64,000 bases of DNA from Methylomonas lenta (GTDB lineage Bacteria; Pseudomonadota; Gammaproteobacteria; Methylococcales; Methylomonadaceae), in assembly GCF_001644015.1 (NCBI RefSeq), contig NZ_LUUI01000066.1, positions 1 through 64,000 on the forward strand. Direction: 5' to 3'. The notes under the pieces are model-generated. The model was not told the DNA's origin. It ran no database searches and saw nothing but the letters and a program-made list of their open reading frames with translations. Positions within the stretch are counted from its first letter, which is position 1, and every line of letters begins with the position of its first letter. The position numbers and the translations under genes were made by a program. This document shows positions 34,239-42,357 of this stretch, in pieces.

Positions 34239-34259
34239 CTATAATAATAATTATTATAG
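34239..34259. promoter_or_regulatory. Perfect 21-bp palindrome upstream of the ankyrin gene, Fur-box-like
   Basis: Two 10-bp arms (CTATAATAAT and its complement ATTATTATAG) flank a central A. Against the 19-bp Fur consensus, 15 positions match by hand. The local sequence is very AT-rich, which weakens the comparison. The location just upstream of the start at 34217 suits an operator. Confidence 0.4.
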
Positions 34260-34878
34260 GTGGAAAACTATTTAATTATAGTAAATATAATAGTTATTAA
34301 AGTTTTAACTCTTTGGCTTCAAAACAACCATGCTTTTAAGGGCTTGTTTCAATTATCCAGGTGTTCGACACTTTTTAAGCCATAAGGAATTCTAAATTCA
34401 AAAAGCAGGCAAAAGCCGAGCGTAAAGATATATCCGAACCGCGAACGCAACACGGAATGATTTCTGATGCTAGTTTTGATTATGAATTCTTGATTTAGTG
34501 TTGCGCGTCAAAGCATTATGGACGCAACAAATAGCTAAAATTTATCAAGACAACACCTAACGATCTGCTTTCAGCGTATCTCATTGAAATATCGGTATAT
34601 TTTTCACTGCAACACGCCCGCAACTACTAAGAATGGGAACTATTCGAGCGCAAAATAGCATGTATGACAATAAAGCAGCCTGGCACAGTTAATCAATTTT
34701 CTTGAGTCATCGATAAACAACAAATTAGACACAAACAATAAATTCACCTTTTGCCCGCATTAAGCCCGATTTAAGCCTGCTATCTGAAAATAAACCATGC
34801 TTAATTTACCGGTTTTTCCGAGTTAATAGCTCACTTTTACATCTTTCAAAAGAATTTTTACTCCATAAGGAACTGAAC
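34260..34878. other. Intergenic region, nothing recognised
   Basis: About 620 bp between the divergent ankyrin and OmpA-lipoprotein genes. It must carry the lipoprotein promoter. I see no gene, RNA or repeat structure in it. The lipoprotein's ribosome site (AAGGAA) is at its right end. Confidence 0.4.
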
Positions 34879-35706
34879 ATGAATAAAAAATTAATTGTGC
34901 TAGGCATTGGTATTGGCATGTTAGCCGGCTGTACTACCAACCCATATACTGGAGAATCAAGCATAAGTAACGCCGGCAAAGGCGCTGGTATTGGCGCGGC
35001 TGTTGGTGCCGGTGCAGGTACATTATTCGGTGGTAATGACTGGAAAAATGCCGGTTTTGGCGCTTTAGCCGGCGCTGCAGTCGGCGCTGGCATTGGTTAT
35101 TACATGGATAAGCAACAGGAAGAAATGCAGCAATCGCTGCAAGGTACCGGCATAGAAGTACAGCGTACTGCGGATAACACACTAAATCTGACCATGCCTA
35201 GCAATGTGACGTTTGCTCATGATAAAGCGGATCTGACTTTTGAGGCACAAAACGCTTTGAATTCGGTATCTCAGGTATTAAATAACTATCCCGATTCGCG
35301 GATAGCCATTACTGGCTACACGGACGACACTGGCTCCGATGCTTATAATCAGCGTCTGTCTGAAGTACGGGCAGCCAGTGTGGCTAACTATCTAGCGCTA
35401 CACGGTGTGAATCCAGCCCGTATGTCTCAGCAAGGCCTGGGCGAAAGCTCACCCAAAGTGCCCAACACCAGTGAGGCCAATCGGGCTATCAATCGTCGAG
35501 TTGAATTAGCGATTATCGCCAACCAAAATGCGGGTGCTAATCAACAACCCCAGCAACCTCAGGGTGGTTACCAACAGCCACAACAGCAGCAGACATATCC
35601 TCAGCAGCAGCAACCCTATCAACAAGGATATCCACAACAACAGCCCTACCAACAAGGCTATCCACAACAAACTTATCCTCAACCAACCAACCCGAATTAC
35701 CGGTAA
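34879..35706 (+). CDS. OmpA-family outer-membrane lipoprotein with glycine-zipper and Q/P-rich tail
   Basis: ATG 34879 follows AAGGAA. The signal peptide ends in lipobox LAGC (Cys18). A glycine-zipper region (GKGAGIGAAVGAGAGTLFGG and GALAGAAVGAGIGYY, about 33-75) resembles YmgG/Pal-related lipoproteins. Residues about 105-215 form an OmpA/MotB peptidoglycan-binding domain with ITGYTDDTGSDAYNQRLSEV, RAASVANYL, GLGESSP and NRRVEL. The last 50 residues are a low-complexity Gln/Pro/Tyr tail with imperfect PYQQGYPQQ repeats. It should anchor the outer membrane to peptidoglycan. A strong terminator follows. Confidence 0.92.
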   Translation: MNKKLIVLGIGIGMLAGCTTNPYTGESSISNAGKGAGIGAAVGAGAGTLFGGNDWKNAGFGALAGAAVGAGIGYYMDKQQEEMQQSLQGTGIEVQRTADNTLNLTMPSNVTFAHDKADLTFEAQNALNSVSQVLNNYPDSRIAITGYTDDTGSDAYNQRLSEVRAASVANYLALHGVNPARMSQQGLGESSPKVPNTSEANRAINRRVELAIIANQNAGANQQPQQPQGGYQQPQQQQTYPQQQQPYQQGYPQQQPYQQGYPQQTYPQPTNPNYR

Positions 35707-35718
35707 AAAAACGAGTAA

Positions 35719-35758
35719 AGTTGGACATGCTATTCATGTCCAACTTTCTGCTGTTTTT
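35719..35758. terminator. Rho-independent terminator, probably bidirectional
   Basis: A perfect 11-bp stem (AGTTGGACATG 35719-35729 with CATGTCCAACT 35735-35745) has a five-base loop and is followed by a T-rich stretch ending TTTTT. It lies between the convergent OmpA-lipoprotein and Hsp70 genes and can serve both. Confidence 0.85.
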
Positions 35759-35763
35759 GCCGA

Positions 35764-37608
35764 TTAATCTTCACCAGCTCTAACATCAAACTCAATTTTC
35801 CAACGCTTGTCGTCGTCTCGATTGGATATAGCTCTTAATTCCAGGGTGCCTACTTCAGTCACTGCGGCTGATAAATGTACAGGTACGATTTCGCCTGGTG
35901 CTTTTCCCTCTTCTGGCAAGCTGATCTCAATTTCGTCCAGCTCTTCCAGTTCATCAAAACCCCAACTTTCCAAACGGGTACCAACTTTATCCTCACGACG
36001 GGTTTTGGAGGCAAAAAATCGAAACCGGACCTGCTCACCAATAATTAAACCGAATTCGTCATTCGGCAATTCTTGTTCACTGCCCTCTTCCATCCCAAAA
36101 GGCGCGATGCAGAGTGCTTCGATTTCAGGGGCTAAACCAGGCACTGCCGGCATAGCGCTTTCCACACCAACGTAATAAGAAGCCGCTGTGCCGCCTTTGA
36201 TACGTACGCCTTTACCTTTGCGCACATAACCATAGTAAGCCGCACCGCGTGCCACAGCCAAATCCAGATCAGCCCCATGTAATAAACGTGCTTCCGGTGC
36301 CTGTTCTGCTTGTAACCAGCTGTTTAAAATGGCCATTAAACGCTCGGATAAAACACCGGCTTTTAATACCCCACCGTTAAACAGTACTGCAGTGGGATGC
36401 AGAAAACTGGCATTTTCGGCATTTGCCATATGACTGAATTCGCTGGTGGCATCTTTTTGTTTAGCCAAAAAAGCTGCCAAATGCCGGGTTATTCCCGCGT
36501 CCTGCGCATATGGTAGACCAGCTGATCTAAGACCAGTACGCGGTTTAACCACAGGTCTGTCGCTGGCTTGCACTTGCGGTAAAAAGCCATCGACCAACAC
36601 CCGACTCAACTCATCACGAGTCAATTCAGTCCGTAAGGTACCGCCAATCAAGGCAGATCCACGACTAGCCACCACCAACGGCATGCTGCCAAGCTCTGGC
36701 TGATTGAACAGTTTTTCCTTCGCTTCACGGCAACCATGTGTTAAGGCTTGCAATTGCCAGGATTCCAAGCGCTTGCCGCTTTCCTGCTCCATTTTGGCTT
36801 TTACCGTGTACGCCAGAGCCAAATCCATATTGTCGCCACCCAATAAGATGTGATCACCGACCGCAACCCGGGTTAATTGCAAATTACCCTCTTGCTCAGT
36901 CACAGCAATTAACGACAAATCGGTCGTGCCACCACCAATGTCGATCACTAAAATCACATCGCCGATTTGCACATGATTACGCCAATCCCCTTCACTCTTC
37001 TCGATCCAGCTATACAAGGCTGCTTGCGGCTCTTCCAACAACACTGATTGGCCTAAGCCAACAGAACGTGCAGCTTCCACGCTTAATTCTCTTGCAGCCG
37101 GATCGAATGATGCCGGTACGGTAATTGTTACATCTTGATTTTCCAGCCGGTTTTCGGGAAAGTGGTGATTCCAGGCATCACGCAAATGTTGCAGATATGC
37201 TTTACTGGCAGAAAATGGTGAAATGCGCTCAACATCTTCAGGCGCATCGGCCGGCAGAATAGCTTGTTTACAATCGACGCCGGCGTGACATAACCAACTT
37301 TTTGCACTGGCGACCAATCTAATCGGCGTTTTGCTGCCCAGATTTCTGGCGATTTCACCGACTAAATGTTCAGGTTTTGCCGACCACGGCAGCGCGGTAG
37401 CGCCTTCTGCAATCTCGGCATGATGCGGCAAATAGGTAAATGACGGTAACTGGGCTTTATCTTCAATCATGCCCGGCCCGGTCAATTGCGGAATCGATAA
37501 CACCGTCAAAATCACTTGGTCATCGTCAGCATGTAAGTCGACATAGGACATTACGCAATGCGTGGTACCTAAATCGATACCCACTGAATAACGCGCACCC
37601 TCACTCAT
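35764..37608 (-). CDS. Hsp70-family chaperone-like ATPase
   Basis: The 614-residue protein has the Hsp70 nucleotide-binding domain: phosphate-1 VGIDLGTTHCV, TITVPASFDPAAR, connect region, phosphate-2 VILVIDIGGGTTDLSL and the adenosine region FNGGVLKAGVL. The C-terminal 130 residues are shorter and acidic and do not look like a canonical DnaK substrate domain with lid. It therefore belongs to the DnaK-like subgroup found beside DUF2760. Its ATG overlaps the stop of the DUF2760 gene by four bases (37605-37608). No J-domain or GrpE gene is nearby. Confidence 0.9.
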   Translation of the reverse strand: MSEGARYSVGIDLGTTHCVMSYVDLHADDDQVILTVLSIPQLTGPGMIEDKAQLPSFTYLPHHAEIAEGATALPWSAKPEHLVGEIARNLGSKTPIRLVASAKSWLCHAGVDCKQAILPADAPEDVERISPFSASKAYLQHLRDAWNHHFPENRLENQDVTITVPASFDPAARELSVEAARSVGLGQSVLLEEPQAALYSWIEKSEGDWRNHVQIGDVILVIDIGGGTTDLSLIAVTEQEGNLQLTRVAVGDHILLGGDNMDLALAYTVKAKMEQESGKRLESWQLQALTHGCREAKEKLFNQPELGSMPLVVASRGSALIGGTLRTELTRDELSRVLVDGFLPQVQASDRPVVKPRTGLRSAGLPYAQDAGITRHLAAFLAKQKDATSEFSHMANAENASFLHPTAVLFNGGVLKAGVLSERLMAILNSWLQAEQAPEARLLHGADLDLAVARGAAYYGYVRKGKGVRIKGGTAASYYVGVESAMPAVPGLAPEIEALCIAPFGMEEGSEQELPNDEFGLIIGEQVRFRFFASKTRREDKVGTRLESWGFDELEELDEIEISLPEEGKAPGEIVPVHLSAAVTEVGTLELRAISNRDDDKRWKIEFDVRAGED

Positions 37609-38255
37609 AATTCCACCTCAGCCGCAGCCACAATTTTGGCGTTATGGCCTTCGGTTAATTTCGGTAAGCGCAAATCGGTTACCTGCCAGCCTTTGTGAAC
37701 CAACGTTCCACTAAACGGGGCTTCACCAACGATATTACCAGTCAGGCGGAATGCTGCCGCATCAAAGCCTTTATTTAAAGTTACACGACTGCCTTCAAGA
37801 TCCTGGCTAACCGGAGCCAGGGTAAAATGTTCATTCAAGGCTTTGGTACAACCTTGATGCACGACTCGCGCTGCCGCGCCAATTTCGGTATCACTGAAAG
37901 CGCTGACATCTTCCTTGATGAAGTCGATGAACCTAGCTTCTTTTTGCAGCAGACTGAGTAATTGTAAGGCTGCATCCTGTGTGGCTTCTTTTAAAATTAC
38001 CGGTTCCGGTGCCGGAGCCTGCACAATTTTTTCAACTTCAACGATTTTCTCGACGATTTTGATTTCAGGCTGCAGCATTGGGGTTGGGACTACCGGTGCT
38101 GGTGCTGCCTTTTTACAGCGCCGCAAGCCTAATAAAACCGAAATTAAAACAACGATTAAAATTAATGCCAACACGGCAACTGTTCCAGCCAGACACACAT
38201 GCCATAAATCGAATGTGGTCGGTTGCAGGTTTAAATCAATGGTATAGGTATTCAT
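37605..38255 (-). CDS. DUF2760 membrane-anchored protein
   Basis: The 216-residue protein has one N-terminal membrane helix (about 18-46, VCLAGTVAVLALILIVVLIS), a basic cytoplasmic-side cluster LRRCKK, a Pro/Val/Glu-rich linker, and a DUF2760 domain (about 95-216; LQLLSLLQKEARFIDFIKED, VVHQGCTKAL, GTLVHKGWQV). DUF2760 is almost always encoded beside an Hsp70 gene, as here, with a start/stop overlap, so the two likely work together at the membrane. The function of the pair is not established. Confidence 0.88.
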   Translation of the reverse strand: MNTYTIDLNLQPTTFDLWHVCLAGTVAVLALILIVVLISVLLGLRRCKKAAPAPVVPTPMLQPEIKIVEKIVEVEKIVQAPAPEPVILKEATQDAALQLLSLLQKEARFIDFIKEDVSAFSDTEIGAAARVVHQGCTKALNEHFTLAPVSQDLEGSRVTLNKGFDAAAFRLTGNIVGEAPFSGTLVHKGWQVTDLRLPKLTEGHNAKIVAAAEVEL

Positions 38256-38276
38256 AAATACAATAAGTAGAGTTGA

Positions 38277-38660
38277 TTAAGGTTTTCCAGCAGCTTTAGC
38301 CGCCTCTGCATACATAAGTTCCTGCAATAAATTGCGGGTAACCTGAATTCTGAGTTTTTTCAAATGCCGATCAGCAATCACACCCGGCACGCCGACCTCG
38401 ATATATTCTTTACGCATATCAGCCAGCGTGGGTTCGCACAGCTTAATGATCGCATCGGTGGCGTGCCGGCTTTCCAGTTTTGAAAACTCTGGTTTTTGCA
38501 TGGTATCGACCACGCATTTTTTATAAGTATATTGAGCATGTTGAATTTTCTGGATAGTTTCTTCATTTAAAGTGGTCGGGTTCCACTCCTCTTTAGCATC
38601 ATCTGCTGCGAAAGCCAGGTTGTTGACTAACAACAGCAAAGCGATTAAAGAATATTTCAT
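38277..38660 (-). CDS. Small exported protein, unknown
   Basis: ATG 38660 is preceded by GGAG and opens a signal peptide (MKYSLIALLLLVNNLAFA, cleavage before ADD); the in-frame extension to 38777 lacks coding character. The mature product of about 110 residues is charged and helical with two Cys (KKCVVDTM, KLCEPTL) that could form a disulfide in the periplasm. It is 21 bp upstream of the DUF2760 gene and probably heads that operon. No family is recognised. Confidence 0.75.
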   Translation of the reverse strand: MKYSLIALLLLVNNLAFAADDAKEEWNPTTLNEETIQKIQHAQYTYKKCVVDTMQKPEFSKLESRHATDAIIKLCEPTLADMRKEYIEVGVPGVIADRHLKKLRIQVTRNLLQELMYAEAAKAAGKP

Positions 38661-39022
38661 TACATAACTCCATGGATTGAACATCGTTATTCGGGATTTT
38701 ACGCGATGCGGGCCGCAAGCCACAACCAAGAGCCTAAACCAAAATATGATTTGTAATGGGCATAGGCTGTCCAGCAATTAAAAATGACGCATCCCATCCT
38801 TGGTTGAACCTAAAAAAGTCATCTTCATCATCCCAATTTTAATAAGTCTTGGTGCTGCCACTACAGTAGCCGAAATCATAATAAACAGTATTCGATACCC
38901 AATTTATTATGATTTAAATATTATTTTAAGGTTGACCTGATTCGTTAGACAATTTGGGTGTCTGTTGCTAGTCTTAACCGAGAAAATTGCATTTTGTACA
39001 TTTATTCAACAGGAATTAAAGA
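38661..39022. other. Divergent intergenic region, nothing recognised
   Basis: About 360 bp between the exported-protein/DUF2760/Hsp70 operon and the sulfatase operon. Promoters for both must lie here. I found no repeat, hairpin or ORF that I would report. Confidence 0.4.
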
Positions 39023-39292
39023 ATGATCAAATCAAGTTTAATTCAAGGTTTGCTCGGACAATTGACGGCTGGCCTTGTTTTGCTTACAAGCTGTCTCACA
39101 TTTTCTGCACCAGCGGCGGAAAACAAAAAAAACCAATATATGGTTATTTTGAGCGGCGATATTGGTCAGTTCAATATCAGCAATTTGGTGGGCCATACTC
39201 CCTATTCGAACGGGTTTAAAGCTAGAGCGGGTCTGCCGGGCGCAGTCGAAGGCATGAAAACGAAATTCCTGCCGTCTATCGAGTATGCGTAA
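39023..39292 (+). CDS. Small exported protein at the head of the sulfatase operon
   Basis: The 89-residue product has a hydrophobic leader (about 6-30) ending near FSAPAAEN, so it is probably exported; LLTSC within the leader could act as a lipobox. The mature part (NQYMVILSGDIGQFNISNLV) is short and not recognised. Its ATG follows AATTAAAG, a weak ribosome site. It precedes the membrane gene by 75 bp on the same strand. It may be real or a degraded gene; conservation in related genomes would decide. Confidence 0.5.
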   Translation: MIKSSLIQGLLGQLTAGLVLLTSCLTFSAPAAENKKNQYMVILSGDIGQFNISNLVGHTPYSNGFKARAGLPGAVEGMKTKFLPSIEYA

Positions 39293-39367
39293 AAAGGCCG
39301 CGCACAACCTCTTTAAGCGCAACTCACATACCCTTTGAAAAAACGTGAATTAATCCAGGAGCAACTC

Positions 39368-39766
39368 ATGCCAATTACGATGACTAAATTTATTTTCTGG
39401 ACAGGTATCTACAACGCAGGACTGGCGTTGACGTTAACTTGCCCACCGTTTTATCGATTACTAGGCTTGAACATCCCTGCACCATTATGGGGTTGGCTGC
39501 TGGCCGGCTTTCTGGCTTATACCAGTGCGATATTGATTTTGGCGTCACGCGATTTGCGTCGACGTGCGTCCATGGTGTATTGGGAATCCATGCTACGCTA
39601 CATCGCTGCTTTGTTATTGATACCTGCTGGTCTTTTTGGGGATCTGGGCTTGATTGCTGTGCCGCTGGGTTTGGGTGATCTGGCCATTGGCTTGGTGTAT
39701 ATGTTCGGTTTACCTAAAGAACTAGGAGCTTCCCACAGCGACCTGATTTGGGATCGCATTGACTAA
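39368..39766 (+). CDS. Four-helix inner-membrane protein
   Basis: ATG 39368 is used because AGGAG lies close upstream; the frame opens at 39335. The 132-residue product has four hydrophobic helices: FIFWTGIYNAGLALTL, WGWLLAGFLAYTSAILILA, MLRYIAALLLIPAGLFG and LIAVPLGLGDLAIGLVYMF. Between helices 2 and 3 is a basic loop (SRDLRRRAS). No enzymatic motif is visible. It lies 38 bp upstream of the HAD gene and is likely cotranscribed with the HAD-porin-sulfatase genes. Confidence 0.75.
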   Translation: MPITMTKFIFWTGIYNAGLALTLTCPPFYRLLGLNIPAPLWGWLLAGFLAYTSAILILASRDLRRRASMVYWESMLRYIAALLLIPAGLFGDLGLIAVPLGLGDLAIGLVYMFGLPKELGASHSDLIWDRID

Positions 39767-39804
39767 ATTTAACTATAAATCGCTACATCAAAGAGATACA
39801 AACC

Positions 39805-40818
39805 ATGAACCAATCCCTTCATAAACTGATAGTCGGCAGTGGTTATCGCTTAATCTTATGCTTAACACTGATCTCCTTTGCCGTAGCTGTAAACGCCCAA
39901 GTCATTGATCCAATGCCGTCCTGGAATAATGTACCTGCAAAGGCTGACATCATTAAATTCGTTAATGATGTCAGCCAAATAGATAGTGTTAATTATGTTC
40001 CGGTTGCCGAACGCATCGCTGTTTTTGACAATGACGGCACACTATGGTCAGAGCAACCACCTTATGCTCAACTGGCTTTTGCGCTTGACCGTGTTAAAGC
40101 GACAGCCGCTCAGCATCCAGAATGGATTGAGCAGGAACCTTTTAAATCGGTGTTGGCTGGCGACCTGAAAGCTGTGATGGCCGGTGGTGAGCATGCGATA
40201 CTGGAACTGATAATGGCCACACATGCAGGCATGACTACAGTGGAGTTTGCACAAACCGTCAAGGATTGGCTGGCAACAGCCAAGCATCCGAAATATAATC
40301 GGCCTTATACAGAACTGGTCTATCAACCTATGTTGGAACTGCTGACCTACCTGCGCTATAACGGTTTTCAAACCTATATTGTTTCCGGTGGCGGTATAGA
40401 ATTCATGCGACCTTGGACCGAAAGAATCTACGGAATTCCGCCCGAACAGGTTATAGGCAGCAGTATCAAAACCCAGTTTGAACTCCGTGACGGTAAACCT
40501 ATACTTTTACGTCTGCCTGAAGTTGATTTTCTCGATGACAAGGACGGCAAGCCCGTGGCTATCAATAAATTTATCGGCCGCAGACCGATCGCTGCTTTTG
40601 GTAATTCGGATGGTGATCTGCAAATGCTGCAATGGACTACCGCGGGCGACGGCTTACGTTTTGGTTTGCTGGTTCATCACACCGATGCCGATCGTGAAGC
40701 AGCTTACGACCGTCAGTCATCTATCGGTCGGCTTGATAAAGCCCTGGATGAAGCCGGGCAAAAGGGCTGGACGGTCGTGGATATGAAAACGGATTGGAAG
40801 CAAGTATTTCCCAAGTGA
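39805..40818 (+). CDS. Exported HAD-superfamily phosphatase
   Basis: The 337-residue protein begins with a signal peptide ending VAVNAQV, so it acts in the periplasm. HAD motifs are visible: motif I VFDNDGTLW (nucleophile and acid/base Asp), motif II TYIVSGGGIEF, a Lys in KFIGRRPIAAFGNSDGDLQML combining motifs III and IV. The cap region between motifs I and II is about 100 residues, as in phosphoserine-phosphatase-like members. The substrate is unknown. Together with the porin and arylsulfatase behind it, it suggests scavenging of phosphorylated or sulfated organic compounds. Confidence 0.88.
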   Translation: MNQSLHKLIVGSGYRLILCLTLISFAVAVNAQVIDPMPSWNNVPAKADIIKFVNDVSQIDSVNYVPVAERIAVFDNDGTLWSEQPPYAQLAFALDRVKATAAQHPEWIEQEPFKSVLAGDLKAVMAGGEHAILELIMATHAGMTTVEFAQTVKDWLATAKHPKYNRPYTELVYQPMLELLTYLRYNGFQTYIVSGGGIEFMRPWTERIYGIPPEQVIGSSIKTQFELRDGKPILLRLPEVDFLDDKDGKPVAINKFIGRRPIAAFGNSDGDLQMLQWTTAGDGLRFGLLVHHTDADREAAYDRQSSIGRLDKALDEAGQKGWTVVDMKTDWKQVFPK

Positions 40819-40898
40819 GCACTATACATACGCAGCGGCTACTTCACCCTGCCCTGCGATAAAACAGATTAGTTAACAAGATAAAATTAGGAAAAAAA

Positions 40899-42311
40899 AT
40901 GAAGCATACCTCTAATATTGCCTGTAGATCGCTAACCGTAATCAGCTTTACCACGCTGGTGGGTTTTAGCTCAACGGCTCTAGCGTTAGGACCGGTTGAA
41001 GTGCCGGAAACCTGGGGCGGAGATTTGTCAACGCGACCGCGACTAACAGGCGATTGGGGTGGCGTAAGGGATGAGATGTCTAAGAAAGGCGTGGAGTTGG
41101 ACGCTAATATGTTCCTGTTGCCTGGAGGCGTCGTTTCCGGCGGCAGAAATACCGGTGCCGAATTTTGGGGTAACGTCGACTATACGCTAAATATCGACAC
41201 CGAAAAGCTGGGACTTTGGCCGGGTGGTTTTTTCAAGTTTGAGGGGGTTTCAAGTTTTGGCAACAGCTTGTATAACCAAGCCGGTGCTTTTCTGCCAAGC
41301 AACGTAGCCACACTTTATCCTGCTTTCGACCAGGCTAGCAGCGGACTGATGCAGGCCTCATATACGCAGTTTTTCAGTGCCCAGTTCGGTGTAACGATGG
41401 GAAAAATGGATTTGTTCGAATTCACCCCCACCGAGTTCTACGGCGATTACCGGACTCAGTTTATGAACATGGGACTGAATTTTTCCTCCAGCCTTGGTAT
41501 GCTGCCAATGTCTGCTTACGGCGGCGGCATGATGTTTTTACCCACCAAAGATATTACTTTGATGGCTTTGGCGTTGGATGCAGGCGGCACGCCGACGGAT
41601 GATAACATCAGCAATGCTTTCAAAGAGGGTACGACGGTCCTCAGTGCGGCAAATATCAAAATCAAGCCGTTTGGTTTGGTGGGTCATCAGGGCCTGACAG
41701 GAATGTGGAGCGACAAAAGTCGTTTTTCATTGGCTCAAGATCCCTACAACCTTGGGCATGCGCTTTTAGATGAACGTTACCCCAGATTAGGTAATCCCGG
41801 CCCTATCTTGTATCGAATTTTAGAGCGACGTTTCCCTCAATTGCTAGTCCCAGTCCAACCTGCAAACCGCAAGGACAATACCTGGTCTATCGTCTACAGC
41901 TTTGATCAGTATTTATGGCAACCTGCAGGCGACTCGAAACACGGTGTCGGTCTTTTCTTTAGCTTTGGTGCAACCGACGGCAACCCTAACCCGATCCAAT
42001 ACAGTTACACGATGGGTATTGGTGGCAAGGGTGTACCTGGACGACCCAATGACTCGTTTGGCGTAGGCTGGGCGCGTACCCAGTTCAGCAATCAATTTGT
42101 GCCGTTACTGCGCGAAAGTTTGGGGATTGGTCTGGATCATGAAGATGCCATCGAGATGTATTACACCGCCGCAGTCACGCCTTGGTTGAATGTGAGTCCC
42201 AATCTGCAAATCATCAATTCAGGCTTGAACAAGTATCTCGATGATAATAACCAATTGCAAAATATCGACACAACAGTGGAGGCCAATCTGCGTATGAATA
42301 TACAATTTTAA
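40899..42311 (+). CDS. OprB-family carbohydrate porin
   Basis: The 470-residue protein has a signal peptide ending in STALALGP, the OprB start RLTGDWGGVRDEMSKKGVEL, alternating amphipathic strands with aromatic girdles, YDFQY-like strand SFDQYLW and a C-terminal Phe (LRMNIQF) as required for BAM-dependent outer-membrane assembly. OprB-type porins admit sugars and other small organics. It lies 80 bp after the HAD gene and 46 bp before the sulfatase, so it should feed the periplasmic hydrolases. Confidence 0.9.
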   Translation: MKHTSNIACRSLTVISFTTLVGFSSTALALGPVEVPETWGGDLSTRPRLTGDWGGVRDEMSKKGVELDANMFLLPGGVVSGGRNTGAEFWGNVDYTLNIDTEKLGLWPGGFFKFEGVSSFGNSLYNQAGAFLPSNVATLYPAFDQASSGLMQASYTQFFSAQFGVTMGKMDLFEFTPTEFYGDYRTQFMNMGLNFSSSLGMLPMSAYGGGMMFLPTKDITLMALALDAGGTPTDDNISNAFKEGTTVLSAANIKIKPFGLVGHQGLTGMWSDKSRFSLAQDPYNLGHALLDERYPRLGNPGPILYRILERRFPQLLVPVQPANRKDNTWSIVYSFDQYLWQPAGDSKHGVGLFFSFGATDGNPNPIQYSYTMGIGGKGVPGRPNDSFGVGWARTQFSNQFVPLLRESLGIGLDHEDAIEMYYTAAVTPWLNVSPNLQIINSGLNKYLDDNNQLQNIDTTVEANLRMNIQF

Positions 42312-42357
42312 AACTTAACCGCCCTAAAACCACCACTAAAGCAAAGAGAGGAAACTC

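Noticed and set aside
35540-35700. Tandem repeat at the end of the OmpA lipoprotein gene
   Set aside because: It is in-frame low-complexity Gln/Pro/Tyr coding sequence, not a separate element.
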